DNA of 64,000 nt from Symbiodinium natans. Its lineage: Eukaryota > Sar > Dinophyceae > Suessiales > Symbiodiniaceae. A program made the translations under genes and the position numbers. Under the pieces are notes generated by a model. The model saw only the letters and a list, made by a program, of their open reading frames with translations. It did no database searches and was not told the DNA's origin. This document shows positions 1-10,068 of this stretch, in pieces; position 1 is the first letter of the stretch, and every line of letters starts with the position of its first letter. Location: the NCBI GenBank assembly GCA_905221605.1, contig CAJNDS010002202.1:877879-941878 (forward strand), read 5' to 3'.

Positions 1-249
1 AACAAAAAAACCCAAAACCCTAACCCCTTAATCTTTAAACAAGGTGATTGCGGCTTTAAGGTGTCGGGTCTGTAGGTCTCGGGGCGGCCTTTGGTTGAGG
101 ATTTGGGTTTTAAGGTTTAGGGTTTAGGGTCTGGGGTTTAGGGTTTGGGGTTTGGGGTTTGGGGTTTAGGGTTTGGGGTTTAGGGTTTGGGGTTTAGGGT
201 TTGGGGGTTTAGGGTTTGAGGGTTTAGGGTTTGGGGTCGAGGGTGCAAG
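1..249. repeat. Telomeric and degenerate G-rich repeat, no gene seen
   Basis: After an A-rich start with two CCCTAA units, the stretch from about 95 to 237 is a run of TTTAGGG, TTTGGGG and TTTGAGGG variants. I see no gene here; short open frames come from the repeat itself. Confidence 0.7.
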
Positions 250-310
250 GCCCATGCTTCGAAGAAGCTCTTCTTCAAGGCACCACTCGGCACTCCAATC
301 CATCCAAAAG
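250..310 (+). CDS. Candidate internal exon, unknown gene
   Basis: Unique 61-bp segment directly after the first repeat block. It is bounded by GCAAG before and AAAAG/GTCGTG after, which fit a 3' and a 5' splice site. Skipping two bases, the frame reads PCFEEALLQGTTRHSNPSK with no stop. No family is recognised and no in-phase partner was found, so this is a weak exon call. Confidence 0.25.
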
Positions 311-960
311 GTCGTGTTGGGGGTCAAAGGCCTGAACCGCAGAATTTAGAACCCTAAACCGTGGCCCTAAAGCCTCAACCGCTAAACCCCTACACATTCA
401 ACCCTAAATCCTAAACCCTAAACCCCTAAACCCTAAACCCTAAACCCTAAACCCTAAACCCTAAACCCTAAACCCTAAACCCTAAACCCTCAAAAAACGG
501 CCGGGCTCCCGCGCGTAGTGCCTCGCCGCAGCGGTCACGGCGGAGGTTGCGGGAAGAGCTCCCTCCATGATCGTACTGGCCTGGGGTTTAGGGTTTAGGG
601 TTTAGGGTTTAGGGTTTAGGGTTTAGGGTTTAGGGTTTAGGGTTTAGGGTTTAGGGTTTAGGGTCTAGGGTTTAGGGCTTAGGGTTGAGGGGTTTTTAGG
701 GTTGAGGGCTTAGAGTATGGCTTACGGTTGGACCCCCTAAACCCTAAACCCTAAACCCTAAGCCCCCCCCCCCCCCATCCAAACAAAAAAAAAAAACGGA
801 AAGAACACCCAAAAGGAAGGCGTAGCCCAGCCTGAACACCGCAAGCCCCGCTAGGTTCGCCGCCCCCCCCCCCCCCCCCATCCACGCTGCACTAGTTTCC
901 CTATGACAAGTACATTATCAGCAATAGCTTAGGGGTTTAGGGCTTAGGGCTTGGTTTGGG
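311..960. repeat. Telomeric blocks in both orientations with C and A tracts
   Basis: Holds a CCCTAAA run (about 396-489), a GC-rich segment (491-580) open on both strands, a TTTAGGG run (about 582-675), and two poly-C tracts (763-776, 866-879), the first followed by an A tract. A near-duplicate of about 25 bp flanks the repeat-rich patch at 929-960: TTCCCTATGACAAGTACAT near 898 and TTCCCTACGACTACATTAT near 962. That looks like an old insertion duplication. The GC-rich segment may be an exon but its strand is undecided. Confidence 0.5.
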
Positions 961-1083
961 GTTCCCTACGACTACATTATCATTGAGGGCCCTGCTGTTC
1001 CGCTATTAAGCCACAATTACCGGCGGCACCCCTGGACCATCACGGCCACAAGACTTGAAGAACAAACCTGCAGGAACCTGTAA
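961..1083 (+). CDS. Candidate exon with in-frame stop, unknown gene
   Basis: Forty codons are open to a TAA, beginning VPYDYIIIEGPAVPLLSHNY. The composition looks protein-like. Upstream lies a degenerate telomeric patch offering TTAG/GG acceptors. Downstream at 1075-1085 a CT/GTAACG could be a donor before the stop. The opposite strand is also partly open. No family is recognised. Confidence 0.3.
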   Translation, partial: VPYDYIIIEGPAVPLLSHNYRRHPWTITATRLEEQTCRNL

Positions 1084-1250
1084 CGATATTAAGGACCCCA
1101 CCTAGAAGGGTAGGGTTCAGGGTGCAGGGTTCAGGGTTTAGGAGTAGGGTTTAGGTTTAGGGTTTAGGGTTTAGGGTTTAGGGGTTAGGGTTTAGGATTT
1201 AGGGTTTAGGGTTTAGGGTTTAGGAGTAGGGTTTAGGGTTTAGGGTTTAG

Positions 1251-1357
1251 GGCGGGTCCTGTGGGAGGCTGGAAACCCCGGAACCTTGATTCCAACCAAC
1301 AAGCTCGGCTCCGAGCATGAAAGCGGAGTGTTCTTTTTCGCGCCTGTCTACCACTGA
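1251..1357 (+). CDS. Candidate 3'-terminal exon after a telomeric block
   Basis: The heptamer run ends in TTTAG at 1250 and unique sequence starts at once. With a two-base lead the frame runs 34 codons to TGA at 1355-1357, ending SGVFFFAPVYH. After the stop the telomeric repeat resumes. The repeat would supply the acceptor TTTAG/GG. No upstream partner in the matching phase was identified. Function unknown. Confidence 0.35.
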
Positions 1358-1789
1358 GGGTTTAGGGTTTAGGGTTTAGGGTTTAGGGCGTGGGTTTTTA
1401 GGATTTCGGGTTTGGGGTTCAGGGTTGATTGAAACTGCTGGCCCTTGTTGGAATATGCGAAAAGAGAGACGCAGAGCAGGCCTAGTTATTCTCTAGTCGA
1501 GGAACCTCCCCATACACCTAGATAAGGCATACTTGGGATCTATACGTGGTGGTCGCTGTATAGTAGCTCTCGGGGGGGGGGGGGGGGGGATTCGAGAAAA
1601 TGATACTGTTATTGAAAGAAACGTTTGGTGCAAACCTAGGCTACACCTGGGGGTTCAGATCTGCACACAGCGCGTGCCTGTGGGGGAGGGAGGGGGGGAT
1701 GGGGGCCAGGGTTTAGGGTTTTAAGGTTTTAGGGCTTAGGGCGCAACCTTACCAGAGACTAGGGTTTCGGGCTGGGTTTGTGGGTTTCG
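1358..1789. repeat. Short repeat runs, G tracts and unassigned sequence
   Basis: TTTAGGG units at 1359-1387, an unassigned unique patch (1420-1560), a G tract of about 19 (1571-1589), then G-rich sequence and degenerate repeat to about 1745. I see no convincing gene. Confidence 0.5.
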
Positions 1790-1954
1790 CTTGGGTGCCT
1801 GGAGCTCATGAAAGCAAGCTTCAACGATGGTGGTCCTGGGCGCAAATATCGATGTTCCTGGTCGTGTTCGCACCCTCCACCTGAACCCGCCCCGAATGAA
1901 AACGACCGATATAACCCTAGCTACCTCTCAAAGCGCTTCCATGGGTCATTCTGA
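1790..1954 (+). CDS. Candidate coding segment with stop, unknown gene
   Basis: Fifty-four codons are open before TGA at 1952-1954, including ELMKASFNDGGPGRKYRCSW. Composition is mixed and unlike the flanking repeat. Where a true exon would start within it is unclear. No family is recognised. Confidence 0.3.
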   Translation, partial: LGCLELMKASFNDGGPGRKYRCSWSCSHPPPEPAPNENDRYNPSYLSKRFHGSF

Positions 1955-2174
1955 GTGGAGGGGCATGAAAGTGCCTTCTAGCTGGGTGCCCTGTGTTTGG
2001 GTATGAGCCTGTATGTCGAAAACAACTGTGCTACCCAAAACCCTCTACCCTAAACCCTAAACTGCCCTAAACTCATCTCCCTAGACCCAAAACTCTGGGC
2101 TTAGCGTTCAAACCCCAAACCCTAAACCCCAAACCCTAAACCCTAAACCCTAAACCCTGAAACCGGGGAGTCAG

Positions 2175-2255
2175 GTTGGACTTGGCGATGCCTCGGAGCG
2201 GTCGCGACGCACTATGGGCGAAGCAAACGCCTGGCGGGCGCCAGAACTTTGGGGG
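2175..2255 (+). CDS. Candidate internal exon between telomeric blocks
   Basis: A GAGTCAG precedes and G/GTTTAG of a heptamer array follows. The 27 codons between are open, containing VGLGDASERSRR then GEANAWRAPELW. The donor would be the first base pair of the telomeric repeat. Left flank is CCCTAAA-oriented, right flank TTTAGGG-oriented. Strand is not proven. Confidence 0.3.
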
Positions 2256-3954
2256 GTTTAGGGTTTAGGGTTTAGGGTTTAGGGTTTAGGGTTTAGGGTT
2301 TACGGTTTAGGGTTTAGGGTTTAGGGTAGGTTTAGGGCTTCAACCCTAAACCCTTCATCCTAAACCCTCGGGTTTGGGGCTCAGGGTTGAAGTCTTCAGG
2401 ATTGTTGAAAGAACTCTGAGTTTAGGTCTTAGGGATGGTTCGGGTTTAGTGCTCAGATGTCAGAAAGTCTTCTCCGAAGTGTTCCTGTACCTAGGCAGGG
2501 CTTTTTCTGGTTCTGGCTTTATAGGGTTTGGGGCCTATGTGGTTTTCCGGCTCCATAGGACCGACAGACCAACAGGACCTCCGAGAAACCCTCGGCACAG
2601 TGATCCTGATGATTGGCCTACGATAGGTACTAGAACGGCCATCCCTCAATTCTCCCCTTCGTTAGATAAGGTTTAGGGTTTAGGGTTTAGGGTTTAGGGT
2701 TTAGGGGTTTAGGGTTTAGGGTTTAGGGGTTAGGGTTTGGGTTCTCTACTGCAGGGGCCCAAGTCGACATACCAAAAAGCCTACCGAGGGTGCTTGTTTG
2801 CCCTGAACCCTCAACCCTCAACGCCATACCATGAACTAAGAGATCTATGAGGCCAGGAGAAGCCCTGCATAGAGACTGTGGAAACCCACGAGAACATGCA
2901 AACTCCAATTTAGGGCTTAGGATCTAGGGTTAGTGGTGAGGGCTTTGAGCTTAGGGTTCAGGGGCTTCTTTGCGACGATTGCGCAAAGTAGTTTAGGGAG
3001 GCTACCACAAAAGCCCCAGGATTCAGGGTGTGGGGTTTGGAGGGTTGGCAGGCTTATTCCGGTGTAGGGCTTTTAGGGCTAAGAGGTCTACATAAGCGGC
3101 CTACTTATAAGGGTTTATCGGGTCTGTAAGGGGCTTGTAGGGTTGAGACCCTAAACGCCGCTCAACTTGGCAAGACTGAGGGCCCACCTCTATACTCCCC
3201 TTAGAACCTTAATAAACATAGTGCCGTACCTTGGACATTCCCTTGGGTTTTATAAGCTAAACCCTAAACCCACAACCCAAAACCCAAAACCCAAAACCCT
3301 AAACCTAATTTCAAAAGGCTGTAGTCGTGCAGAAAGCATCTGCAGCCTGGCACTGCATGCTGCTGCGCGCCTGACCGGCCAAAGGCGCCATTGTGGTTGA
3401 GGGTGTAGGGCTTACGGTTCAGCAATTTTAGGGTTTAGTGGTTTGGGGCGTCCGGGCTGCCCCTGTTACTGGGACTAGTGGAGTAGTGGAGTAGGTCAGC
3501 GAATTGTGGTGGTCCTGGTTTCCCGATTGAGGACGTCACACATTCTTGCACCCCAACCTACACTCCATACCCCAAATCCTGTTCTCTAAACCCTAAAAAC
3601 CCTAATGAAACCCTAAAGCTTATAAGCCCCTACGCTCACAAAGATGTCACATCGTTTCCCCCCCACAAGGAAGTTAAGATCAGCAAGGAAAATGTCGTCG
3701 AACGAGTTTATTTGGGTTCCAGAGTTTCAGGTTTAGAATTTAGGGTTTAGGGGTTAGGGGTTAGGGTTTAGGGTCCTTTCAGAATTTCAGGAAAATAGCC
3801 TTTAGACCCTCCCAAGCTTGGCATACGGGAGCTTGCCAGAGGATGTAGGGAAGCATGAGGTGTGGGAAACACCTCAGCACATGAGCACAAACCGCCACGG
3901 TTTAGGGTTTAGGGTTTAGGGTTTAGGGTTTAGGGTTTAGGGTTTAGGCTTCAC
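2256..3954. repeat. Telomeric blocks with unassigned unique segments
   Basis: TTTAGGG arrays at 2256-2333, 2671-2740, about 3730-3775 and 3900-3948 alternate with unique DNA. A 94-bp segment at 3806-3899, bounded by TTTAG and G/GTTTAG, is open on the plus strand (GSLPEDVGKHEVWETPQHM) and would splice in frame to a TGA just after the next block at about 3957. This conflicts with the minus-strand exon called at 3955-4060. The segments at 2374-2676 and 3167-3400 have open frames I cannot assign. Confidence 0.4.
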
Positions 3955-4255
3955 CTGAGGCACGCACTGGGGGCAATCCAAAACATGAAGGCCTTGGCCT
4001 CCACGTCTTTATGCAAAGGGGACGTTCTCTCTGCCCTTGATGTTCGACAGGCAGCGAACCCTGAACCCTGAACCCTGAACCCTGAACCCTAAGCCCTAAG
4101 CCCTAAACCCTAAACCCTAAACCCTAAACCCTAAACCCCAGTTGGTCCGTCTCCTCTTGTGCTCGCCCCCTGCGCTGTAGCGGTACACCGAACGTTTCCT
4201 CAAGTCCGCCACATGAGGCATCAGTTCCATGCTGGACCACTCCACAGTAAACTCC
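3955..4255 (-). CDS. Candidate two-exon gene fragment with a telomeric intron
   Basis: Exon one (4255-4137) has a one-base lead and 39 open codons beginning EFTVEWSSMELMPHVADLRK. Exon two (4060-3955) has a two-base lead and 34 codons including KDVEAKAFMFWIAPSACL, ending at CTCAG/GTGAAG, a near-ideal donor. The 76-nt interval (4136-4061) is almost pure TTTAGGG/TTCAGGG on the coding strand. It starts GTTTAG and ends TTCAG, and the exon phases match. No family is recognised. A competing plus-strand frame exists across exon two. Start and stop lie elsewhere. Confidence 0.4.
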
Positions 4256-5866
4256 CTGAACTCCCTAAACCCTAAACCCTAAGCCCTAAATCCTAAACCC
4301 TAAACATTACCGGGCTCAGGGCCTCAGGAGTCTTGGGAGTTAGGGCCCAGGCAGTGGCTCCCTTCAAGTGTCGAGGACTGCGCCTCGGAACCCTCCTGGA
4401 GGGCCGTTTTGGGGGGCTGTGCACTCCGATACAAAGACGTTTAAGGGTTTAGGGTTGTGGGTTTAGGGTTTAGGGTTTAGGGCTTGGGGTTTAGGATTTG
4501 GGGTTTCGGGTTTCAGGTTCCGGGCTTAGGGTTTCGGGTTTAGGGTTCGGTAGGGGGTAAGTCAGTCAGTAGATAGGCCACGGGTTCGGAGACCCGAGAC
4601 AGCCTTTTAAATTCAGCTAAACGTGCAACCCTACTGAAAACTACCGGACGTAAGAGTGATCTAGGAGTAGCGAGGGTGCCCTTTATTTGGCACTAAGGGG
4701 GCTTATCAGGGAACCTAAAACCCTCCCCCCAACAAAGGAAGAAGTGCCAACTCTGGGTCCTAAACCCTGATAAAACCCTAAACCCTAAGCCCTAAACCCT
4801 AAACCCTAAGCCCTAAACCCTAAACCCTAAACCCTTGGCTGATAACGGAACCTAAACCCCCCCCCCCCCCCCCCCCTTAAAAAAAAAGGGACTAATTAAG
4901 GGCCAACTTCTGGGTCAACCCTAAACCCTAAACCCCAAAGGATCGCCAACACCCCACCTGAAACTGTCGATGGCAGTCGATGGCGCGAGCCGATGGCGCG
5001 CTAGGAGCTACTGCGTTTCCGAAAGTAAACCCTAAACCCTAAACCCTAAACCCTATGGGCTGCTTCTATAGGACGTGTCTGCGTGGGCATTGAGCGTGGG
5101 AAGTTTGTGACGGCGCACCTGCACAGCCTCTCTCGGAACCAGCTGCAGGCAGAGTCACTTATCCACTTATCCGCAAGCCCTGAACCCTAAACACCTAGGG
5201 TTTAGGGTTTAGGGTTTAGGGTTTAGGGTTCAAGCAAATCTAAACCCCCTCTTTAAACCCTAAACCCTAGCCCTGAACCCTGACAAAGCACTTTAGGGTG
5301 CATTGCACCCTTCGGCTTAGGTGCGGACAGAGTCGAAACAACTAGCACCCACCCATGCAAGGCCTTTAAGGTCTCGGGGTTGAGGGTCCCGAAAACCGAA
5401 CAAAACGCTACAATCCCTGAACGCTAACTGGGTTGAGGGTTTAGGGTTTAGGGTTTAGGGTTTAGGGTTTAGGGTTTAGGGTTTAGGGTTTAGGGTTTAG
5501 GGTAACCCCTATGCCCTAGACGCCTAACGCTGTGCTGGGCAGGCTTAGGGTTCAGGGTTTGGTTTAGAGTTTAGGGTTTCGGGATTAGGGTTTGCGGCTG
5601 TCTCCTTGAAACCCGGCTCAGTTCACTGTGCGAGGAACCCTAAACCCTTAACCCTAAACTCCCGGGGAGATCACTTTGGCATCGGTGCTTGCACTGCGCT
5701 TTCCGCTCGCATCTCCAGATCATGCTTTCGGAGGCTTTTTGTCTGAGCCTCTCGGTCTCAGGTATACCCTAAACCCTAAACCCCAAACCCTAAATCCTAA
5801 ACCCCAAACCCTAAACCCTAAACCCCAATCCAAAAAACCCTAAACCCTAAACCGTGGCCCAGATCG
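4256..5866. repeat. Telomeric blocks, a degraded inverted-repeat element and unassigned segments
   Basis: Contains repeat runs (4264-4305, 4445-4480, about 4757-4835, 5031-5056, 5198-5232, 5432-5503, 5765-5850), a worn inverted-repeat element at about 4661-4762 ending CTCTGGGTCC, and a C20/A9 tract (4857-4888) in the style of that element's right half. GC-rich segments at 4958-5027 and 5072-5148 are open and bounded by good splice-like sites (TTTCAG/GTGGGG on the minus strand; TTCTATAG/GACGTG on the plus). Their strand is undecided. Confidence 0.45.
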
Positions 5867-5936
5867 TCACCGCAGGAGCCCGCCCAAGCTGGGCAGCAGC
5901 TTCTCCACGTCAGCGGCTGCATCCGCGAGGCTTGGC
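5867..5936 (-). CDS. Candidate 3'-terminal exon, unknown gene
   Basis: TCTGTGTCCAG/G on the minus strand is a strong acceptor, 17 bases inside an inverted-repeat element that begins at 5953. With a one-base lead, 22 codons (PSLADAAADVEKLLPSLGG then LLR) run to TGA at 5867-5869. The leucine-rich helix-like peptide and G/C-ending codons look genuine. The telomeric repeat follows the stop. Confidence 0.4.
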
Positions 5937-5952
5937 CTGGACACAGACTTTA

Positions 5953-6140
5953 CTTGGAGGCTCATGGTACTCTTTTTAATCAGTTGTAACTGTACTTAGA
6001 CGGGCTTAAGGTTTAGGGTTTAGGGTCTAGGATAACTGTACTTATAACCCACTTATAAGCCCCTTAAGTGCCCTAAGATGGTTATAGGTACAGTTGTTTG
6101 TACAGTTATCATTGGGAAAGAAGTACCATGAAACTCCAAG
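5953..6140. mobile_element. Inverted-repeat element, CTTGGAGG family, telomeric insert
   Basis: Starts CTTGGAGGCTCATGGTAC and ends in the imperfect complement GTACCATGAAACTCCAAG, flanked by TA on both sides. A telomeric patch (about 6008-6030) sits inside. Related copies lie at 6945-7084, 14110-14293 and 61724-61850. No coding capacity, so a non-autonomous MITE-like element. It sits in the putative intron upstream of the exon at 5867-5936. Confidence 0.7.
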
Positions 6141-6199
6141 TAGGGGCCTTAATACCCAAAAGGTCCCTACCTTCATGGAATGAATATACTTGGGCCTTA

Positions 6200-6438
6200 A
6201 AGGGGTTCCCACATAGTATAGCTTCAGGGCCCAAGTATATACTATTTGGGTACAAGGACCCTCAGGGATAGTTAGAGTGGGTCTTTGGGGTCGGTATAGT
6301 GTTTGTATATAGGGACCAAAAGGGGTTCCCACATAGTATAGCTTCAGGGCCCAAGTATATACCATTTGGGTACAAGGACCCTCAGGGATAGTTAGAGTGG
6401 GTCTTTGGGGTCGGTATAGTGTTTGTATATAGGGACCA
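6200..6438. repeat. Recent 120-bp tandem duplication
   Basis: Two copies of a 120-bp unit stand head to tail with about one mismatch (actattt versus accattt near 6241 and 6361). The near-identity indicates a very recent event. An inverted pair (GAATATACTTGGGCC near 6182 and GGGCCCAAGTATAT near 6228) suggests the unit carries part of a further palindromic element. The open frame across it is repeat-borne. Confidence 0.85.
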
Positions 6439-6551
6439 GAAGGGAACAGTCCGACCCCTATATTAGCCGGGTTCAGGGTTTAAGTTTAGGGCTTAGGGTA
6501 ACCTAGGAATTAAAGAGGTTGTTTTAGGCTATACGGGGTTTAGAAGAGGTC

Positions 6552-6824
6552 CTAGACTGGAACCCAATTTAGCGACATGTCAGGGTACTGAGTAGCCTCG
6601 GAAGGAACAAGACTAGACCCAAGAGTAACCTAGGCATCACAAGGGTACCCGTTTTGGTGTCAGGGGGCTTGGAAGGGAATCCCTAAACCCTAAACCCTAA
6701 ACCCTAAACCCTAAACCCTAAACCCTAAACCCTAAACCCTAAAAAAAAGGAATAAGGGCCTACTCTGGGGTGCTAGAAGAAGGGATTGGGGCCTAAAGTG
6801 CCACTGGAGGAGGCCATCGCCAAC
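6552..6824 (-). CDS. Candidate terminal exon split by an inverted-repeat element
   Basis: From GCTTGTAG/GTTGGC at 6824 the frame reads VGDGLLQWHFRPQSLL to 6777, where an element with AAGA target duplication intervenes. After the duplication the same frame continues VPSEATQYPDMSLNWVPV to TAG at 6552-6554. Taking out 6609-6776 (168 bp) restores one frame of 35 codons including stop. The duplication (TCTT on this strand) offers no GT, GC or GA at the exact boundary, so clean splicing is not shown. The gene may be disrupted or use nearby sites. Function unknown. Confidence 0.4.
6613..6776. mobile_element. Inverted-repeat element (CTAG-GACCC type) with AAGA target duplication
   Basis: Begins CTAGACCCAAGAGTAACC and ends CTCTGGGGTGCTAG, flanked by AAGA at 6609-6612 and 6777-6780. 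The interior carries about eight CCCTAAA units (about 6681-6741) where related copies have only AACCTAAACCC. This suggests that short motif was expanded into a telomeric array. No coding capacity. Related: 15911-16026, 24529-24639, about 28932-29075. Confidence 0.75.
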
Positions 6825-6944
6825 CTACAAGCCCCCCCCCCCCCCCCCCGGTTTAGGGTTTAGGGTTTAGGGTTTAGCGTTTAGGGTTTCCCCCAACCCC
6901 GAAACCCCCCAAACCCTGAAACAGGGCTTAGGGTTTAGGGTTTG

Positions 6945-7084
6945 CTTGGAGGGTCATGGTACTTACTAACCAATTAGAACTGTACTTAAAACTGGACTTA
7001 TAACCACATTAGGGCACTTAAGGGGCTTATAAGTGGGTTATAAGTACAGTTCTATTTGGTTGATACGTACCATGAACCTCCAAG
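6945..7084. mobile_element. Inverted-repeat element, CTTGGAGG family
   Basis: Ends CTTGGAGGGTCATGGTACTTA and, inverted, CTTGGAGGTTCATGGTACGTA. The arms stay complementary for about 60 bp (AACTGTACTTATAA region), so the whole 140-bp unit can fold into a hairpin. No open frame. A typical MITE-like unit; flanks do not show a clear target duplication. Confidence 0.75.
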
Positions 7085-7146
7085 CAGGGTCGAGCAAGGC
7101 CCTAAAAACCCTGAACCGCTGAACCCGTAATCTGGTCAGCCCTAAC

Positions 7147-7224
7147 CCACAGCCCCTCGCGTAAGGCGCAGGCAAGTCGAGCCCCTCCTTCCGTGGCGAG
7201 TCCGTGGTTGGGCAACCCGAAATC
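7147..7224 (-). CDS. Candidate internal exon with telomeric acceptor
   Basis: On the minus strand the heptamer run ends TTTAG at 7225 and 26 codons follow in phase 0 (DFGLPNHGLATEGG, then ARLACALREGLW). They stop at TGG/GTTAGGG, a GT donor. Upstream intron would be pure TTTAGGG; downstream lies the element at 6945-7084. No in-phase partner is confirmed. Function unknown. Confidence 0.4.
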
Positions 7225-8933
7225 CTAAACCCTAAACCCTAAACCCTAAACCCTAAACCCTAAACCCTAAACCCTAAACCCTTAGAGCTTTGTGGGGATT
7301 CAGGGCTTTGCCTCCCATAGTTCTTACTAGGGTATTCGGGACTTAGGTACTACTGGGTAGGTTTAGGGTTTAGGGTTTAGGGTTTAGGGTTTAGGGTTTA
7401 GGGTTTAGGGTTTAGGGTTTAGGGTTTAGGGTTTAGGGTTTAGGGTTTAGGGTTTAGGGTTTAGGGTTCCAGGGCCATGACGATTCTGAAGAAACATGGG
7501 GTTGAGGGTTTCTCGGGTTTTGTGAATTTTCATGGGTCGAGTAAGCTAGGAATCAACCCAAGCAATTGAGGTTTGGGGCTTGAGGCTGCAATCGGCCTCA
7601 GATGCCTCCAGATCTAGGGCTTAGGTTCAACTGTTCGGGTTAGGGTTTGGGGCTTCGGGCGCACGGCTTAGTTAGGGCGCTTAGGGTGTAGGGTTTAGTG
7701 TCTATAGGGTTTAGGGTTTAGGGTTTAGGGTTTAGGGTTTAGGGTTTAGGGTTTAGGGTTTAGGGTTGCAAGGTTTGGGTTTTGAGTTAGGTGCCCCGTG
7801 ACAGGTCCTCGTCTTCTTCGCTCGTCGTCGATGTGCCGCCCTCCGTGGTGGTCGCTGCCTCCGCTTTTGTTCAAGCCCTGTAGAATCATACAAACCCTAA
7901 ACCCTAAACCCTAAACCCTCAACCCTCAACCCTAAACCCTAAACCCTAAACCTTTGACCCTCGACCCATAAACCCTAAAGAGCCCTTAGCTGCAAACCCG
8001 CCGCACCTGCTGCCCCAAAAGACCTTCAAACATGGCTTATAATTCTCCCTAAATAGCCTTAATTATGTGGGGAACCTACGGGGGGTAGTAGAGAGGGTTT
8101 AGGGTTTAGGGTTTCGGGTTTAGGGTGAAGGGGGTAGTAGGGGAACCCATATTCAAACATGTTGCACATGTTTCCGACAAGATTGCCGTCAAAGGATCAG
8201 GTTTTGTCCAGCGTGGCGCAGAGAGGGTTCAGTGTTAAGTCTTCAGGATGAGGGTTCAGGGTTCAGGGTTCAGGGTTCAGGGTTCAGGGTTCAGGGTTCA
8301 GGGTTTAGGGTTCAGGGTTCAGGGTTTAGGGTTTAGGGTTTAGGGTTTAGGGTTTAGGGGTTTAGGGTTTAGGGCTGAGGATTGGGGACTAAGACTTCCG
8401 CCAAAGCCAGCGGCAGGTGGCGACCAGCATGTTTCTCAGCCCCAGGCTTCGGGCCCGGGGGGGGGTGGGGGGGAATCCTTATATTACTAGGGTTGGGCCT
8501 AGGGTTTAGGGTTTAGGGTTTAGGGTTTAGGGTTTAGGGGTTAGGGTTTAGGGTTTAGGGTTTAGGGTTTAGGGTTCTGAGGACCTTATATTGGGGTTCG
8601 CATATGAACTTGAATAATCGGGTTTCTAGGGTTAATTGGGGCTGCTTCAAGTCAAACAAACCCCGCGATTCGCACCTCCCCCCTTGAAGCTTTAACGCAA
8701 GAAGCACCCGGGTCTCAGCCTAAACCCTATACCATACGAAGCCCCAAGCCGTAAATCGAGACCATAGGAGCCCTTGACCTAAACCCTACGTAGCCCTAAG
8801 CCCTAAACCCTAGGCCCCAAACCCTAAACCCTAAACCGTAAGCCCCAAACCCAAAACCCAAAACCCAAAACACAAAAGCCAAAAGCCAAAAGCCAAAACC
8901 CAAAACCCTAAACCCAAAACCCTAAACCCGAAC
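7225..8933. repeat. Telomeric blocks with unassigned GC-rich segments
   Basis: Holds CCCTAAA (7221-7283), TTTAGGG (7356-7467, 7705-7765), TTCAGGG to TTTAGGG (about 8248-8365), a further run (about 8495-8575) and CCCAAAA/GCCAAAA variants (8845-8930). Segments at 7472-7570 and 7800-7885 are open on both strands with splice-like borders but I cannot choose a strand. Confidence 0.45.
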
Positions 8934-9022
8934 CCTTCAAACGCCTCCGACTTGAGCGAGTCGAGAAGTGGCGACAGCTTCTGGCGAAGGGCTTGGGACT
9001 CGAAGGTGTGGATTACAGTGGG
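8934..9022 (-). CDS. Candidate internal exon, helix-rich
   Basis: Twenty-nine codons, phase 0 start and two bases over, reading PTVIHTFESQALRQKLSPLL then DSLKSEAFE. CCCTAAG precedes and GG/GTTCGGG follows. Codons are G/C-ending and the peptide is amphipathic, unlike repeat-derived frames. The flanking blocks are telomeric on both sides. No family recognised. Confidence 0.4.
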
Positions 9023-9674
9023 CTTAGGGTTAGGGTTTAGGGTTTAGGGTTTAGGGTTTAGGGTTTAGGGTTTAGGGTTTAGGGTTTAGGGTTTAGGGTT
9101 TAGGGTTTAGGGTTTAGGGTTTAGGGTTTAGGGTTTAGGGTTTAGGGTTTAGGGTTTAAGGTTTACGGTTTAGGGTTTAGGGTTTAGGGCTCAGGGTAAG
9201 TAAGGTAGTGTTTAGGAGCATGGAGCTTGTGGGCTCAAGGTTTGGGGAGGTTTGGGGCCTCAACCCCCCTTAAACCCCACAACCAAAAATGTTGTGCTTG
9301 TGGTCGAGGGCTGGCGAGTAAGGAGGAAGACTTAGGGGGCACTCTAGGCTTACTCTGCGCTGGTTGGAGGTATTTCGGGCGTAGTTATTTGGTTGCTTGG
9401 CTCTTCCTGATTACTCAGGGCTATTTAGCATGCCCACTTGCGCTATGTAGGGTTGCTGTGGGCTACCTTTGTCATTCGTGGATGACTACGGTTAGGTTGG
9501 AGCTTCTGCCTTTGGGCATGGGGCCTAGCTCAGGGATGCCGCTACATAGACCCTAAACCCAAAACCCAAAACCCGAAACCCTAAACCCCAAACCCCAAAC
9601 CCTAAACCCTAAACCCTGATCCCTGATCCCTGAACCCCAAGCAACTCTTGGCAGTTAAGCCTAATCCTGCGCAC
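9023..9674. repeat. Long TTTAGGG array and an unassigned open segment
   Basis: About 23 heptamers at 9028-9188, among the longest runs in the window. A plus-strand frame at 9227-9556 (109 codons) has no recognisable features and mixed composition; I do not call it a gene. CCCTAAA and CCCAAAA variants follow at 9551-9640. Confidence 0.5.
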
Positions 9675-9747
9675 CTCATCGAGGGAGCTGATGCCGACCT
9701 CCTGACTCAGAGCGGCGCGGACAGCCTCGCTTCCAGCGAGCGAAAGG
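9675..9747 (-). CDS. Candidate internal exon
   Basis: One-base lead then 24 codons (LSLAGSEAVRAALSQEVG then ISSLDE), bounded by TTTAGAAG before and GAG/GTGCGC after, a good donor. Strongly helix-like composition. A different frame resembles part of the exon at 10069-10168 at the DNA level, so assignment is open. Confidence 0.38.
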
Positions 9748-10068
9748 CTTCTAAAGCCCCCCCCCCCAAAAAAACCCTAAAATTCCTGAAGCCCCAAAGC
9801 CCACCTAACCCTAAACCCTAAACCCTAAACCCTACACCCTACACCCTAAACCCTAAACCCTAAACACCCTAAACCCGAACCCTACAATCCTAAACCCTGC
9901 AATACCAGATAGGGGAGAGGCGGAAGCGGTCCTAGGCATGCCCCTTTCGAGCGACTGCTAAGGTTGGTGCATGACGGCTAGGCGGCTAGACCCTAAACCC
10001 TAAGCCTAAACCCTAAACCCTAAACCCTAAAACCCTATAAACCCTAAACCCGTCACCCTAAAACCTAC

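Noticed and set aside
6042-6365. 107-codon minus frame with internal repeats
   Set aside because: The internal repetition is the 120-bp DNA duplication and the frame crosses an element arm; no independent coding evidence.
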